Source: Syntrophaceae bacterium UBA2188 (GTDB lineage Bacteria; Desulfobacterota; BSN033; UBA1163). Taken from it: a stretch of 9,446 nt of DNA. Below, in pieces: positions 1 to 6,359 of the stretch. Position 1 is the stretch's first letter; each line of letters starts with the position of its first letter. The notes under the pieces are model-generated. The model ran no database searches and was not told the origin of the DNA. It saw nothing but the letters and a program-made list of their open reading frames with translations. Position numbers and translations under genes: made by a program. The stretch is taken from NCBI GenBank assembly GCA_002327985.1, contig DCVM01000178.1, positions 1 through 9,446 of the forward strand, read 5' to 3'.

Positions 1-2
1 TC

Positions 3-146
3 CATGTCAAGGAGGAGGTTCTAAAGGAAAAAGGCCGAATCGATATCTCGAGGGTCCTCCCGTTGGTCTTCTGCCCAGGTGCCAACGAGTATTGGAATCT
101 TGGGAAATGCATCGGCCATTATGGTTTTACAAAAGGGAAACCATGA
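3..146 (+). CDS. C-terminal end of a probable flavin reductase family protein (partial)
   Basis: The frame beginning at base 3 is open from the window edge to a TGA at 144-146 and gives 47 residues. It reads like a genuine protein end: a short charged helix, then IDISRVLPLVF, then NEYWNLGKCIG and a basic GFTKGKP tail. The pattern 'ID...(V/I)LPL(I/V)...YW.LG..IG' is, from memory, how FMN-binding flavin reductase-like proteins end, so that family is my best guess, but the flavin-binding core lies outside the window. Its stop codon overlaps the ATG of the next gene (ATGA, 143-146), which indicates one operon with translational coupling. The alternative is an unrelated small domain with a similar tail. 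Confidence 0.5.
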   Translation, partial: HVKEEVLKEKGRIDISRVLPLVFCPGANEYWNLGKCIGHYGFTKGKP

Positions 147-1000
147 TCATAGACTGCCATACCCATATCTTCCCAGAAGAAGTGAGAAAAAATCGAGAGG
201 TCTTCTGTAAGAGGGACGAAGGATTCTCCTCCATCTATAAAAATTCAAAAGCGAAGTTGGTCGGGGTTGAAGATTTAATTGCCTCTATGGACGAATGGGG
301 GATCGATCGCTCTGTCATCTGTGGGTTTCCCTGGAACCAACCCGACCACTGTTCCCTTCATAACCATTATCTCTTGGAATCCGCCTCACGCTTTCCAAAT
401 CGATTGATTGTATTTGTCATCCTCCTCTTTTCCAATCCAGAATGGTCAGGGGAAGAATTGGATCGAGCGATGAAGGACGGAGCAAGTGGGGTGGGGGAGA
501 TCGCCTTCTACCATAAGGAAATGACTTCTCAGGATATCCATTCTATGGAGCCGATCCTCTCCAAAATGGAAAAGCAGAGGATTCCTCTTCTCCTTCATAC
601 CAATGAGACGATCGGCCATTCTTACCCCGGGAAAGGGAGAACGCCCCTTGAACGCTTCTATGAACTCATTCTCTCTTTTCCAAACCTGTCCATTATTTTG
701 GGACACTGGGGAGGAGGTCTTCCTTTCTACGAATTGATGCCAGAGGTGAGAAAGGGAATGACCCATGTCTATTACGATACGGCGGCCTCGCCTTTTCTCT
801 ATTCGAAGAAGATTTATCCGATCGCCAGAGAGATCGTGGGAGTAGAGAAGATTTTTTTTGGGACAGACTTTCCACTCATTTCACCTCAAAGATATTTTAA
901 AGAAATGGAAGATTCCGGTCTCCCAAGAGAGGATCGGGAGAAGATCCTCGGTCTCAACTTCTCAAGAATGATTGAAAAAAGGGGGCAGGTGACTTTTTGA
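143..1000 (+). CDS. Metal-dependent amidohydrolase (amidohydrolase_2 / TIM-barrel family)
   Basis: This encodes a 285-residue hydrolase of the amidohydrolase superfamily, likely cytosolic, with one or two divalent metals at the mouth of a TIM barrel. The visible ligand set is in family order: H6-x-H8 in DCHTH, E119 in GEI, H152 in LLLHTNE, H188 in ILGHWGGG and D242 in FFGTDFPL. The substrate cannot be told; relatives include decarboxylases and hydrolases of cyclic or aromatic acids. The frame is open further upstream, with an ATG at 92, but I chose the ATG at 143. It overlaps the upstream stop as ATGA, the protein then starts directly at the metal-binding strand as is usual for the family, and the preceding aaaaggg at 131-137 can serve as ribosome site. 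The residues before it are just the out-of-frame reading of the upstream gene. The partner gene resembles a flavin reductase, so the pair may act on one aromatic or cyclic compound (inference). Confidence 0.85.
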   Translation: MIIDCHTHIFPEEVRKNREVFCKRDEGFSSIYKNSKAKLVGVEDLIASMDEWGIDRSVICGFPWNQPDHCSLHNHYLLESASRFPNRLIVFVILLFSNPEWSGEELDRAMKDGASGVGEIAFYHKEMTSQDIHSMEPILSKMEKQRIPLLLHTNETIGHSYPGKGRTPLERFYELILSFPNLSIILGHWGGGLPFYELMPEVRKGMTHVYYDTAASPFLYSKKIYPIAREIVGVEKIFFGTDFPLISPQRYFKEMEDSGLPREDREKILGLNFSRMIEKRGQVTF

Positions 1001-1121
1001 TATAACAGAATTCAGCCCTGTTTCCCTTGACTGTGTCCCATCCCCTGCCTGTGGCCCTGACCTTTGCGAGAGACCCGATCATGCTTAATGGATTTACGAG
1101 CACCTTATCCCATTTCAAAGT

Positions 1122-1529
1122 TCATGATTTTGCACTCTGTCTCAAAAAGGTGGAAGTCCCGGTTGCCAAAATCGTTCCGTCCTTCTTTGCCACATGAGCC
1201 TTTGCCCTGATCAGTCTTCTATTGACTTCTGTAATCTCTCCATGGACGCTCAAAGGTTCAAGGATCGGAGCTGGCTTTTTGAACTTGATCTCTAATGAGG
1301 CGGTCACCGCTTGATATCCTAATTCATAAACTAACTTTGCCATGGCTTCGTCAAGCAGGGTACTGATCATTCCTCCGTGGACGATGCCATCCCAACCCTG
1401 GAAGGTCGGGCTCGCGCTAAAAGTGGTTTTGAGGGTTTGTTTCTCTTTGTTGACCTCAAAACTCAATTTCAACCCATTGGGGTTATTCTCTCCACAGACA
1501 AAACAGTTTCCATCGGTTTCGAAATTCAT
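1122..1529 (-). CDS. PaaI/YdiI-type hotdog-fold thioesterase
   Basis: This 135-residue protein has the length and motifs of the 4HBT thioesterase superfamily, which hydrolyses acyl-CoA or acyl-ACP thioesters in the cytosol. The active-site segment is H51-G-G-x6-D60-E61 (IVHGGMISTLLDEAMAK), with the HGG turn and the carboxylate on the central hot-dog helix. The N-terminus carries CFVCGENNPNGL, a Cys-rich start seen in one PaaI-like subgroup. The C-terminal strands (VHGEITEVNRRLIRAKA, GTILATGTSTF) complete the hotdog sheet. The start is well supported: on the minus strand a GAGGAA ribosome site lies about 5 bases before the ATG at 1529. It is divergent from suhB with overlapping promoters and convergent with the amidohydrolase. 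The physiological substrate is unknown. Confidence 0.88.
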   Translation of the reverse strand: MNFETDGNCFVCGENNPNGLKLSFEVNKEKQTLKTTFSASPTFQGWDGIVHGGMISTLLDEAMAKLVYELGYQAVTASLEIKFKKPAPILEPLSVHGEITEVNRRLIRAKAHVAKKDGTILATGTSTFLRQSAKS

Positions 1530-1540
1530 CTTATTCCTCG

Positions 1541-1569
1541 TTGACTTGATTTAATGGCTATCATATAGT
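1541..1569 (+). promoter_or_regulatory. Sigma-70-type promoter for suhB
   Basis: TTGACT at 1541-1546 and TATAGT at 1564-1569 are separated by exactly 17 bases, close to the -35/-10 consensus. A start near 1576 would give a very short leader with AAGGA at 1579-1583 before the ATG at 1593. The -10 box overlaps the -10 of the opposite promoter. Confidence 0.6.
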
Positions 1570-1589
1570 TTTGAAAGAAGGATTGTCAA
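1560..1589 (-). promoter_or_regulatory. Sigma-70-type promoter for the thioesterase gene
   Basis: On the minus strand a perfect TTGACA (plus-strand 1584-1589) and TATGAT (1560-1565) are 18 bases apart. Transcription would start near 1553, about 24 bases before the ATG at 1529. It faces the suhB promoter and shares two base pairs of its -10 box, so the two probably cannot be occupied at once (inference). Confidence 0.55.
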
Positions 1590-1592
1590 CGG

Positions 1593-2384
1593 ATGAGAGA
1601 GAATGACCGCTATCTCCAAGTAGCCATCGCGGCGGCTAAAGCAGCAGGCCGAATCCAGAAACTCCATTACGGTGGATCCCATCAGGTGGAGTATAAGGGT
1701 GAAATAAATCCGGTGACGGAAGTAGACACCCTCTGTGAAAGAGCCATTGTCCAGATGATTTCAGAGACCTTTCCAGACCATGACCTCCTGACAGAAGAAA
1801 GACCCTTTGAAGGGAAGGGGTCCCCATGGAAATGGATTATTGATCCCCTCGATGGAACAACCAATTACTTTCATGGGTTTCCTTGCTTCTCTGTCTCTAT
1901 CGGGCTTGAGGTGGGAGGGGAGGTAAGGCTGGGTGTGGTTTATCACCCGTTGCTCAATGAGCTGTTTTATGCTGAAAAAGGGGAGGGGGCTTTTTTAAAT
2001 GGGAATCCAATCCATGTTTCTCGTACCGACCATTTAGATCGAAGTTTTCTCAGTACAGGATTTCCCTACGATGTCCGAGAACATACCGATTTCTATCTTC
2101 GTTATTTCCGTCAGTTTATCATCAAGAGTTTTGCTGTTCGAAGGCCCGGTTCAGCAGCCATCGATCTTTCTTATTTGGCTGCAGGCCGTTTCGATGGATT
2201 TTGGGAATTTAAGCTTCACCCGTGGGATGTGGCAGCAGCGAGTTTAATGATTACTGAAGCCGGGGGGAAGGTGACTGATTTTCAAGGCCGTCCCTTCAAT
2301 ATTTATTCTAAGGAAATTCTGGCCTCCAACGGGTTGATCCACAAAGAGATGCTTCAGGCCATTCAGGAGATGGATGCCAGATAG
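1593..2384 (+). CDS. suhB: Inositol monophosphatase family protein (SuhB-like)
   Basis: This 263-residue protein has the normal length of the IMPase/SuhB family, Mg2+-dependent phosphatases acting on myo-inositol-1-phosphate or related sugar phosphates in the cytosol. The metal and catalytic residues are all present: E68/E69 in LLTEE, D84-P-L-D87-G-T-T-N for the first family signature, and D212 in WDVAAASLMITEAGG for the second. RRPGSAAIDLSYLAAGRFDGF (184-203), which precedes the second signature, is also typical. Some members act on NADP, on adenosine phosphosulfate or in transcription antitermination, and the sequence alone does not choose among these. Expression probably comes from the promoter at 1541-1569. 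rarA follows 78 bases downstream in the same direction with no terminator seen between, so they may be cotranscribed. Confidence 0.9.
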   Translation: MRENDRYLQVAIAAAKAAGRIQKLHYGGSHQVEYKGEINPVTEVDTLCERAIVQMISETFPDHDLLTEERPFEGKGSPWKWIIDPLDGTTNYFHGFPCFSVSIGLEVGGEVRLGVVYHPLLNELFYAEKGEGAFLNGNPIHVSRTDHLDRSFLSTGFPYDVREHTDFYLRYFRQFIIKSFAVRRPGSAAIDLSYLAAGRFDGFWEFKLHPWDVAAASLMITEAGGKVTDFQGRPFNIYSKEILASNGLIHKEMLQAIQEMDAR

Positions 2385-2462
2385 GGAAATAGGGTGATAA
2401 GGAGATCGGGAGAAAAGAATATAAAAGAAACATTATAAAATAACGAACTCGATCAGAGCACA

Positions 2463-3812
2463 ATGAAGAAACAGACAGATCTTTTTGAGAAGAAAGGGAA
2501 AGAATTATTTAAGAGAGAGGCTCCGCTTGCAGACCGGATGAGACCGCGGACATTGGATGAATTCCTCGGCCAGGATCACCTCCTGGGTCAGGGGAAAGTC
2601 CTCCGCCAGGCGATCGAATCCGATCTCCTTCCTTCTATGATTTTATGGGGGCCTCCTGGGTCTGGCAAGACCACCTTAGCCATGATCATCGCCTCCACCA
2701 CAGGTGCTCAATTCCTTGCCTTCAGCGCTGTCCTCTCTGGGGTGAAAGAGATCAGAGAAGTCATTCAAGAGGCGATCGAAGAATGGAAATATCATAAAAG
2801 GCGGACAATCCTTTTTGTGGATGAGATTCATCGATTCAACAAGGCTCAGCAGGATGCTTTTCTTCCTCATGTCGAAAGAGGAACCATCATCCTCATCGGA
2901 GCCACCACAGAAAATCCATCTTTTGAAGTGATCTCGCCTTTGCTTTCACGAACTAAAGTCTTTACACTTCATCCCTTAACAGAGGAAGAGATTAAATTGA
3001 TCTTGAAACGAGGGCTGATGGATAAAGAAAGGGGATTGGGTCAATACAAGGTAGAGATTGAGCCGGAGGTGTTGGATGGGATTTGCCGAATCGCCAACGG
3101 CGACGCAAGAATCGCACTGAACACATTGGAAATGATTGTCCTGACCATCCCTCCAGCCCAGCAGGAAACTCGTCATATCAAGAAGAAGGATTTGGAGGAG
3201 GTTCTTCAGAAAAAGGCTTTTTTCTATGATAAATCCGGAGAAGAACATTACAATATCATCTCCGCCTTACACAAAAGTCTGAGAGGGAGCGATCCGGATG
3301 CGGCTCTTTACTGGCTTGGGAGAATGTTAGAAGCAGGGGAAGATCCCCTCTATATTGCTCGAAGGATGATCCGTTTTGCTTCTGAGGATGTAGGCATTGC
3401 AGATCCACAGGCCTTGCAGGTAGCCGTGGCTGCCATGGAGGCCTTTCACTTCATCGGTCTGCCGGAAGGGAACTTGGCTCTTGCGCAGGCCGCTGTCTAT
3501 CTGGCTACCGCTCCAAAGTCAAATGCGATCTACACAGCCTATCAGAGAGTCCAGAGGGATATCAAGGAAATCGAAAATATGCCCGTTCCCCTTCATATCC
3601 GAAATGCGCCTACCCAGTTGATGGAAGATCTGGGATATGGGAAAGATTATAAATATCCTCATGATTATCCGGGCCATTTCGTCGAGGAGGAATATCTACC
3701 AGAGAACCTGAGAGGAAGAACTTATTATCATCCGACAGAACAGGGATTTGAGAAGGAGATTAAAAAGAGGCTGGAAGTTTGGAGGAGAAAGAAAGGCGAA
3801 AAAGAGAAGTAG
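2463..3812 (+). CDS. rarA: Replication-associated recombination protein A (RarA/MgsA AAA+ ATPase)
   Basis: This 449-residue AAA+ ATPase belongs to the RarA/MgsA/WRNIP1 family, which acts at stalled replication forks. Visible motifs are Walker A GPPGSGKTT (63-71), Walker B ILFVDEIHRFNK (116-127), sensor 1 GATTENPSFEV (146-156), arginine finger R163 in LLSR, and sensor 2 region NGDARIALN (212-220). The C-terminal half shows family blocks such as RMIRFASEDVGIADPQAL and ends with PEGNLALAQAAVYLATAPKS and a PHDYPGHFVEEEYLPENL-type tail, so it is full length. Residues 4-8 are QTDLF, a good match to the QxxLF peptide that binds the DNA polymerase sliding clamp. The ATG at 2463 has only a weak ribosome site. 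A TATAAA at 2434-2439 could be part of a promoter, but no matching -35 is clear. Confidence 0.95.
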   Translation: MKKQTDLFEKKGKELFKREAPLADRMRPRTLDEFLGQDHLLGQGKVLRQAIESDLLPSMILWGPPGSGKTTLAMIIASTTGAQFLAFSAVLSGVKEIREVIQEAIEEWKYHKRRTILFVDEIHRFNKAQQDAFLPHVERGTIILIGATTENPSFEVISPLLSRTKVFTLHPLTEEEIKLILKRGLMDKERGLGQYKVEIEPEVLDGICRIANGDARIALNTLEMIVLTIPPAQQETRHIKKKDLEEVLQKKAFFYDKSGEEHYNIISALHKSLRGSDPDAALYWLGRMLEAGEDPLYIARRMIRFASEDVGIADPQALQVAVAAMEAFHFIGLPEGNLALAQAAVYLATAPKSNAIYTAYQRVQRDIKEIENMPVPLHIRNAPTQLMEDLGYGKDYKYPHDYPGHFVEEEYLPENLRGRTYYHPTEQGFEKEIKKRLEVWRRKKGEKEK

Positions 3813-3813
3813 C

Positions 3814-3832
3814 GATGCCATTAACCGGCATC
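3814..3832 (+). terminator. Small hairpin after rarA, weak terminator candidate
   Basis: GATGCC (3814-3819) pairs with GGCATC (3827-3832) over a 7-base loop, starting two bases after the rarA stop. There is no T-run directly after it, so intrinsic termination is doubtful. The nearest run (TTTTT) is at 3856-3860, inside the palindrome AAAACGTTTT. Confidence 0.25.
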
Positions 3833-3876
3833 ATTGAAACCTGATGTTCAAAACGTTTTTAAGTTTGATAACCATA

Positions 3877-4331
3877 TCACTTTCCAAAGGCGGGAGCCGC
3901 ATTGCCCTCCCGAAATTCATCCAAAAGACAAAACGGATTCTCATATAAAAAACCAAGCATCGGCATCTAACCCTTGCTCCCATTGTAGGTAAACAAGGCA
4001 TCCGCTTTCTCTCCAATAATCTCGGTTGCATCGGCCTCTAACGTGTATTGCTTGATCCCATCCCTTTTCAAAACCCTTTCGTTGATCTTATCCCGAACTC
4101 TATCCAACCCTTCTAATCCCCATTGCCCTGCCTTCGGATCTCCCATCCTTCTTGGCCAATCCCCCACCGCATTTGGCTGTGGAATCTCATCTCGTCCCAT
4201 CAACTTCATGATCAAAAGAGTGGGAAATGGATGGATATCTATGATCGGGTATCAGGCCCAGGGGTATTCGTTGGTTCCTGTATACTCAGTAGCAGTTTAC
4301 TTTCGGTCCTTGAAATCGAGTTTTAGCCTGT
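3877..4331 (-). pseudogene. Degenerate IS1380-type transposase remnant
   Basis: One minus-strand frame reads as transposase despite stops at 4297-4299 (TAA), 4252-4254 (TGA) and 3967-3969 (TAG), and it ends at a TGA at 3877-3879. Recognisable blocks, in order, are LMGRDEIPQPNAVGDWPRRMG, GLEGLDRVRDKINERVLKRD, YTLEADATEIIGEK, ALFTYNGSKG, and after the TAG (probably once Tyr), MPMLGFLYENPFCLLDEFREGN. The DADAT strand carries the first catalytic Asp of the DDE fold, and the later catalytic residues are missing. An AAAAGGAG ribosome site (plus-strand 4332-4339) is followed 5 bases later by CTA where a start codon would be expected. Compared with a full IS1380 transposase (roughly 400-450 residues) much of the N-terminal region and the whole C-terminal half are absent. 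No terminal inverted repeats were identified. The family call is from remembered motifs. Confidence 0.65.
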
Positions 4332-4385
4332 CTCCTTTTAAATACAATATTTCACATCGAAATCAATAAAACGAGTGGAAAAAGG

Positions 4386-4426
4386 TTTTCTCTTTTAGTG
4401 GAAGTGATTTGGGAAAAAAGAGAAAA
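4386..4426. repeat. 11-bp perfect inverted repeat upstream of the sigma-54 promoter
   Basis: TTTTCTCTTTT (4386-4396) and AAAAGAGAAAA (4416-4426) are exact reverse complements around a 19-base centre. AGTGGAA also occurs twice, at 4374-4380 and 4397-4403. The centre of the repeat lies about 130 bases before the predicted start of the PEP-CTERM transcript, a usual distance for an enhancer bound by a sigma-54 activator. A role as binding site is inference. The AT-rich surroundings (4332-4507) show nothing else clear. Confidence 0.4.
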
Positions 4427-4507
4427 TCAATTCTCTCATAATAAAATAAAAATTTAAATCAAACCATATTCATATCAAATAATGTAAAGTCATATAAAAG
4501 ATGGCCA

Positions 4508-4524
4508 TTGGCATTTGAATTGCA
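4508..4524 (+). promoter_or_regulatory. Sigma-54 (RpoN) -24/-12 promoter of the PEP-CTERM gene
   Basis: TTGGCATTTGAATTGCA matches the sigma-54 consensus YTGGCACGRNNNTTGCW in register: TTGGCA at -24 and TTGCA at -12, with GG and GC ten bases apart. Only the three central CGR positions differ. A start near 4535 leaves a 33-base leader to the ATG at 4568. In several exosortase-carrying bacteria PEP-CTERM genes are known to be driven by RpoN with the PrsK/PrsR two-component system, which fits this placement. Confidence 0.7.
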
Positions 4525-4567
4525 GATATATAGTTTATAAATAACAATTTAAAAGGGGGAATATATT

Positions 4568-4837
4568 ATGAAGAAATCATTATTTTTAGCATTTATTGGA
4601 ATGGTAACTTTTATAATTTTCAGCACTGTCTATGCAAATCCAATGACCTACCAAGATAAATGGGACAATGATTACTGGGTGGATACCTCGGGGTCAACAC
4701 CTGTCTATTGGGCAGCCCTCAATTTTCCCGATTCAGCTGTTGGAACATATACCGGAGGAACATTTGAATATGATGATTACTACCTTAATTACCTCGACTA
4801 CTTAAAAATAACTATGAATGAAAGGGGATGGAGATAA
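4568..4837 (+). CDS. PEP-CTERM protein, N-terminal part (signal peptide) before a frameshift
   Basis: This is the first half of a secreted protein that continues in another frame from about base 4826. Residues 1-23 form a classical Sec signal peptide: MKK, then a hydrophobic core LFLAFIGMVTFIIF, then VYA before NP as the cleavage site. The mature part is rich in Asp, Tyr, Trp and Gly with no domain I recognise, as is common for PEP-CTERM proteins. The start is firm: AAAAGGGGGA at 4551-4560 lies 7 bases before the ATG, below a sigma-54 promoter. The open frame runs into a TAA at 4835-4837 after 89 residues. Reading across with one G fewer in the GGGG run at 4823-4826 joins it to the next entry and gives a protein of 204 residues with both the signal peptide and the sorting tail. 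Confidence 0.75.
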   Translation: MKKSLFLAFIGMVTFIIFSTVYANPMTYQDKWDNDYWVDTSGSTPVYWAALNFPDSAVGTYTGGTFEYDDYYLNYLDYLKITMNERGWR

Positions 4838-5183
4838 TAGCACAAGTAAGATAGATGTTTTCCTCAGTAAAAACTCTGATTATTCGGGTTATGTCCAAAT
4901 AGCCAGTATAGACGTGCCTAATACTTTCACACTTATATTTGACATCGAAAACAATAAACTTTTTTTAGATAATGTGGATAAAGGTCCTCTTATGAATGTA
5001 GATACTGCATATTTCAGCGGTATTGATATATTTTATGTAGGATACGCATGTCACTTTTGGCATCGAGAGACTTACGTTGATGTTGGAGTAAACCCTGTTC
5101 CCGAACCCGCCACCATGCTCCTTCTTGGTTCGGGTTTAATTGGACTTGCAGGATATGGGAGAAAGAAGTTCCTCAAGAAGTAA
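4818..5183 (+). CDS. PEP-CTERM protein, C-terminal part with sorting signal
   Basis: This frame is open to the TAA at 5181-5183 and holds the remainder of the PEP-CTERM protein. The tail is textbook: VPEPATMLLLGSGLIGLAG is the PEP motif with a transmembrane helix, followed by the basic end YGRKKFLKK. Such tails are recognised and cut by exosortase at the inner membrane, and the proteins go to the exopolysaccharide matrix or cell surface. No exosortase gene is in the window. The ATG at 4818 is probably not a real start: it has no ribosome site, and a TGA sits directly before it. The part before the tail has beta-rich stretches (IDVFLSKNSDYSGYVQIASI, FTLIFDIENNKLFLDN) reminiscent of a lectin-like or jelly-roll surface domain, without a firm family match. 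A strong terminator follows, so the gene is a single transcription unit. Confidence 0.75.
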   Translation: MKGDGDNSTSKIDVFLSKNSDYSGYVQIASIDVPNTFTLIFDIENNKLFLDNVDKGPLMNVDTAYFSGIDIFYVGYACHFWHRETYVDVGVNPVPEPATMLLLGSGLIGLAGYGRKKFLKK

Positions 5184-5206
5184 ATCGATATTTAATTTTA
5201 GGAAGG

Positions 5207-5238
5207 AAAAGGCAGGGTCAAATGGCGCTGCCTTTTTT
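5207..5238 (+). terminator. Rho-independent terminator after the PEP-CTERM gene
   Basis: AAAAGGCAG (5207-5215) pairs perfectly with CTGCCTTTT (5228-5236) over a 12-base loop, and the descending arm runs into six T at 5233-5238. It lies 24 bases after the stop codon. Confidence 0.85.
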
Positions 5239-5334
5239 GTTGTGGTTGAAACTAACCAGGTACTAAATAGTTTACACATTTTGTAGAAAGATGTATATTC
5301 CACCAGTAATCCTTAAATGGTATATCAAAAGCAT

Positions 5335-5445
5335 TTCGCCTATACCACCATCGGGGAGAGTATATCCCAAATTCGTCTACCCTCCCGTTTTGAAAGGATA
5401 GACGAACCACTTCGGATAAGTCCGTATTTGAAAAAGTTAGGCGAA
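5335..5445. repeat. Nested inverted repeats ending in a GTTAGGC core; no convincing gene in 5239-5489
   Basis: Outer arms TTCGCCTA (5335-5342) and TAGGCGAA (5438-5445) enclose inner arms TTCGTCTA (5372-5379) and TAGACGAA (5399-5406). The inner stem extends to 12 bp with one mismatch. The right outer arm contains GTTAGGC (5436-5442), an exact integron-type R' core (GTTRRRY), and the left offers GCCTATAC rather than a clean RYYYAAC. The two left arms are 37 bases apart, the same spacing as the two TCGCCTAAC copies in the attC-like site at 6360. Short open frames exist on both strands here (5317-5502 on plus, 5263-5410 on minus), but none has a ribosome site or a recognisable motif, so I treat 5239-5489 as non-coding. 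Confidence 0.4.
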
Positions 5446-5489
5446 ATCGGCAAATATATAAATATCAATAAAGATGAGATATTAGTAAT

Positions 5490-6315
5490 ATGGAAAGACT
5501 GAAACTAAATTTGGAAAAACATATTAGCAATTGCTATTGCTTGCGCAATTATCGATATAATTATTCATGCATTATGGGCGCCTCTCTATAATTATAATTT
5601 CCCTTCAAGTTATTTTGTTAAAAAGGGATTGTTTGGCCCAGCCGCCGCTATCTTTCTAACAATAATTTATACCTCGCTTGCAGTCGTTTTCGTTTTTATT
5701 CAAGAGAAGTTACCTGGCAACAAATTATCAAAAGGATTTCGTTTTGGAATATCATTTGGAATTCTGTGGTTTATTGCGATGCCTGGAACAAGTCTTTTCT
5801 TTGGGTCTCCTCTTTTGCATGAATTACTCACCGGAGCTTTGGATGGCATACCTTTACTTATATTGGGATTACTGCTGGGCATGTTTGTCGCCACGGACAA
5901 TAATCACATTGCCAACAAAAAACCCATGGGATATATATTGCCGATTATTGTTGTTACCTTGTTTTTTATCGTAGGACAGTACCTCGCTTTTATTTTTATT
6001 GGTAGGACTACCCCTCACTTCAGCATAACAGGAACCGATACTTTTATCTGGACTCTGGCTCTAGGCTTATGGATGGGAGCAATGTATTGCCTGCTGAAAC
6101 AGGGAATAAAAGAAGAATCTCTACTTAAACGGTCTTTTGGGTTTGGTGGAGTGGTTATTGGAATCAATTGGCTTTTCTTTAATCTTTTCATTATTTTGAT
6201 TGTAGATGTGCCATTGCTTGACCCTATTATTCTTGCAGGACTTAATATTTTATCTGTGATTGTTGGGATGTTGGTTTTTGAAACATTCATAAAAAAAGAT
6301 ACAAACAAAATGTAG
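5490..6315 (+). CDS. Predicted eight-helix integral membrane protein, start disrupted by a frameshift
   Basis: The frame is open from 5509 to the TAG at 6313-6315 and reads as strongly hydrophobic coding sequence well before the first in-frame TTG (5629): NILAIAIACAIIDIIIHALW is clearly a first transmembrane helix. No ATG, GTG or TTG occurs in this frame before 5629. An ATG at 5490 in the adjacent frame gives MERLKLNLE and joins smoothly if one A of the AAAAA run at 5515-5519 is removed, giving 274 residues. About eight helices follow, for example GPAAAIFLTIIYTSLAVVFV, PLLILGLLLGMFVA, YILPIIVVTLFFIVGQYLAF and the C-terminal ILAGLNILSVIVGMLVF. I do not recognise the family and see no transport or catalytic motif. 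Low GC and flanking attC-like elements suggest a transferred gene cassette. Confidence 0.65.
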
Positions 6316-6359
6316 TAAGGATATAGAGTTAAATGAAATATATTGGGGTTTCCGACATC

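Noticed and set aside
1001..1121. Possible bidirectional terminator between the convergent amidohydrolase and thioesterase genes
   Set aside because: No stem with a T-run could be found by eye in this gap.
4043..4369. 108-codon plus-strand frame
   Set aside because: It is antisense to the transposase relic, whose minus-strand frame gives recognisable blocks, and its own translation shows no protein-like pattern.
5263..5410. Minus-strand frame opening with GTG at 5410 (translation rich in Trp, Arg and Tyr)
   Set aside because: Short, no ribosome site and no family I know; the open frame probably results from the palindromic sequence.
5317..5502. 61-codon plus-strand frame in front of the membrane-protein gene
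   Set aside because: No ribosome site, no recognisable motif, and it runs through the nested inverted repeats. It is in the same frame as the membrane protein but separated by TGA and TAA.
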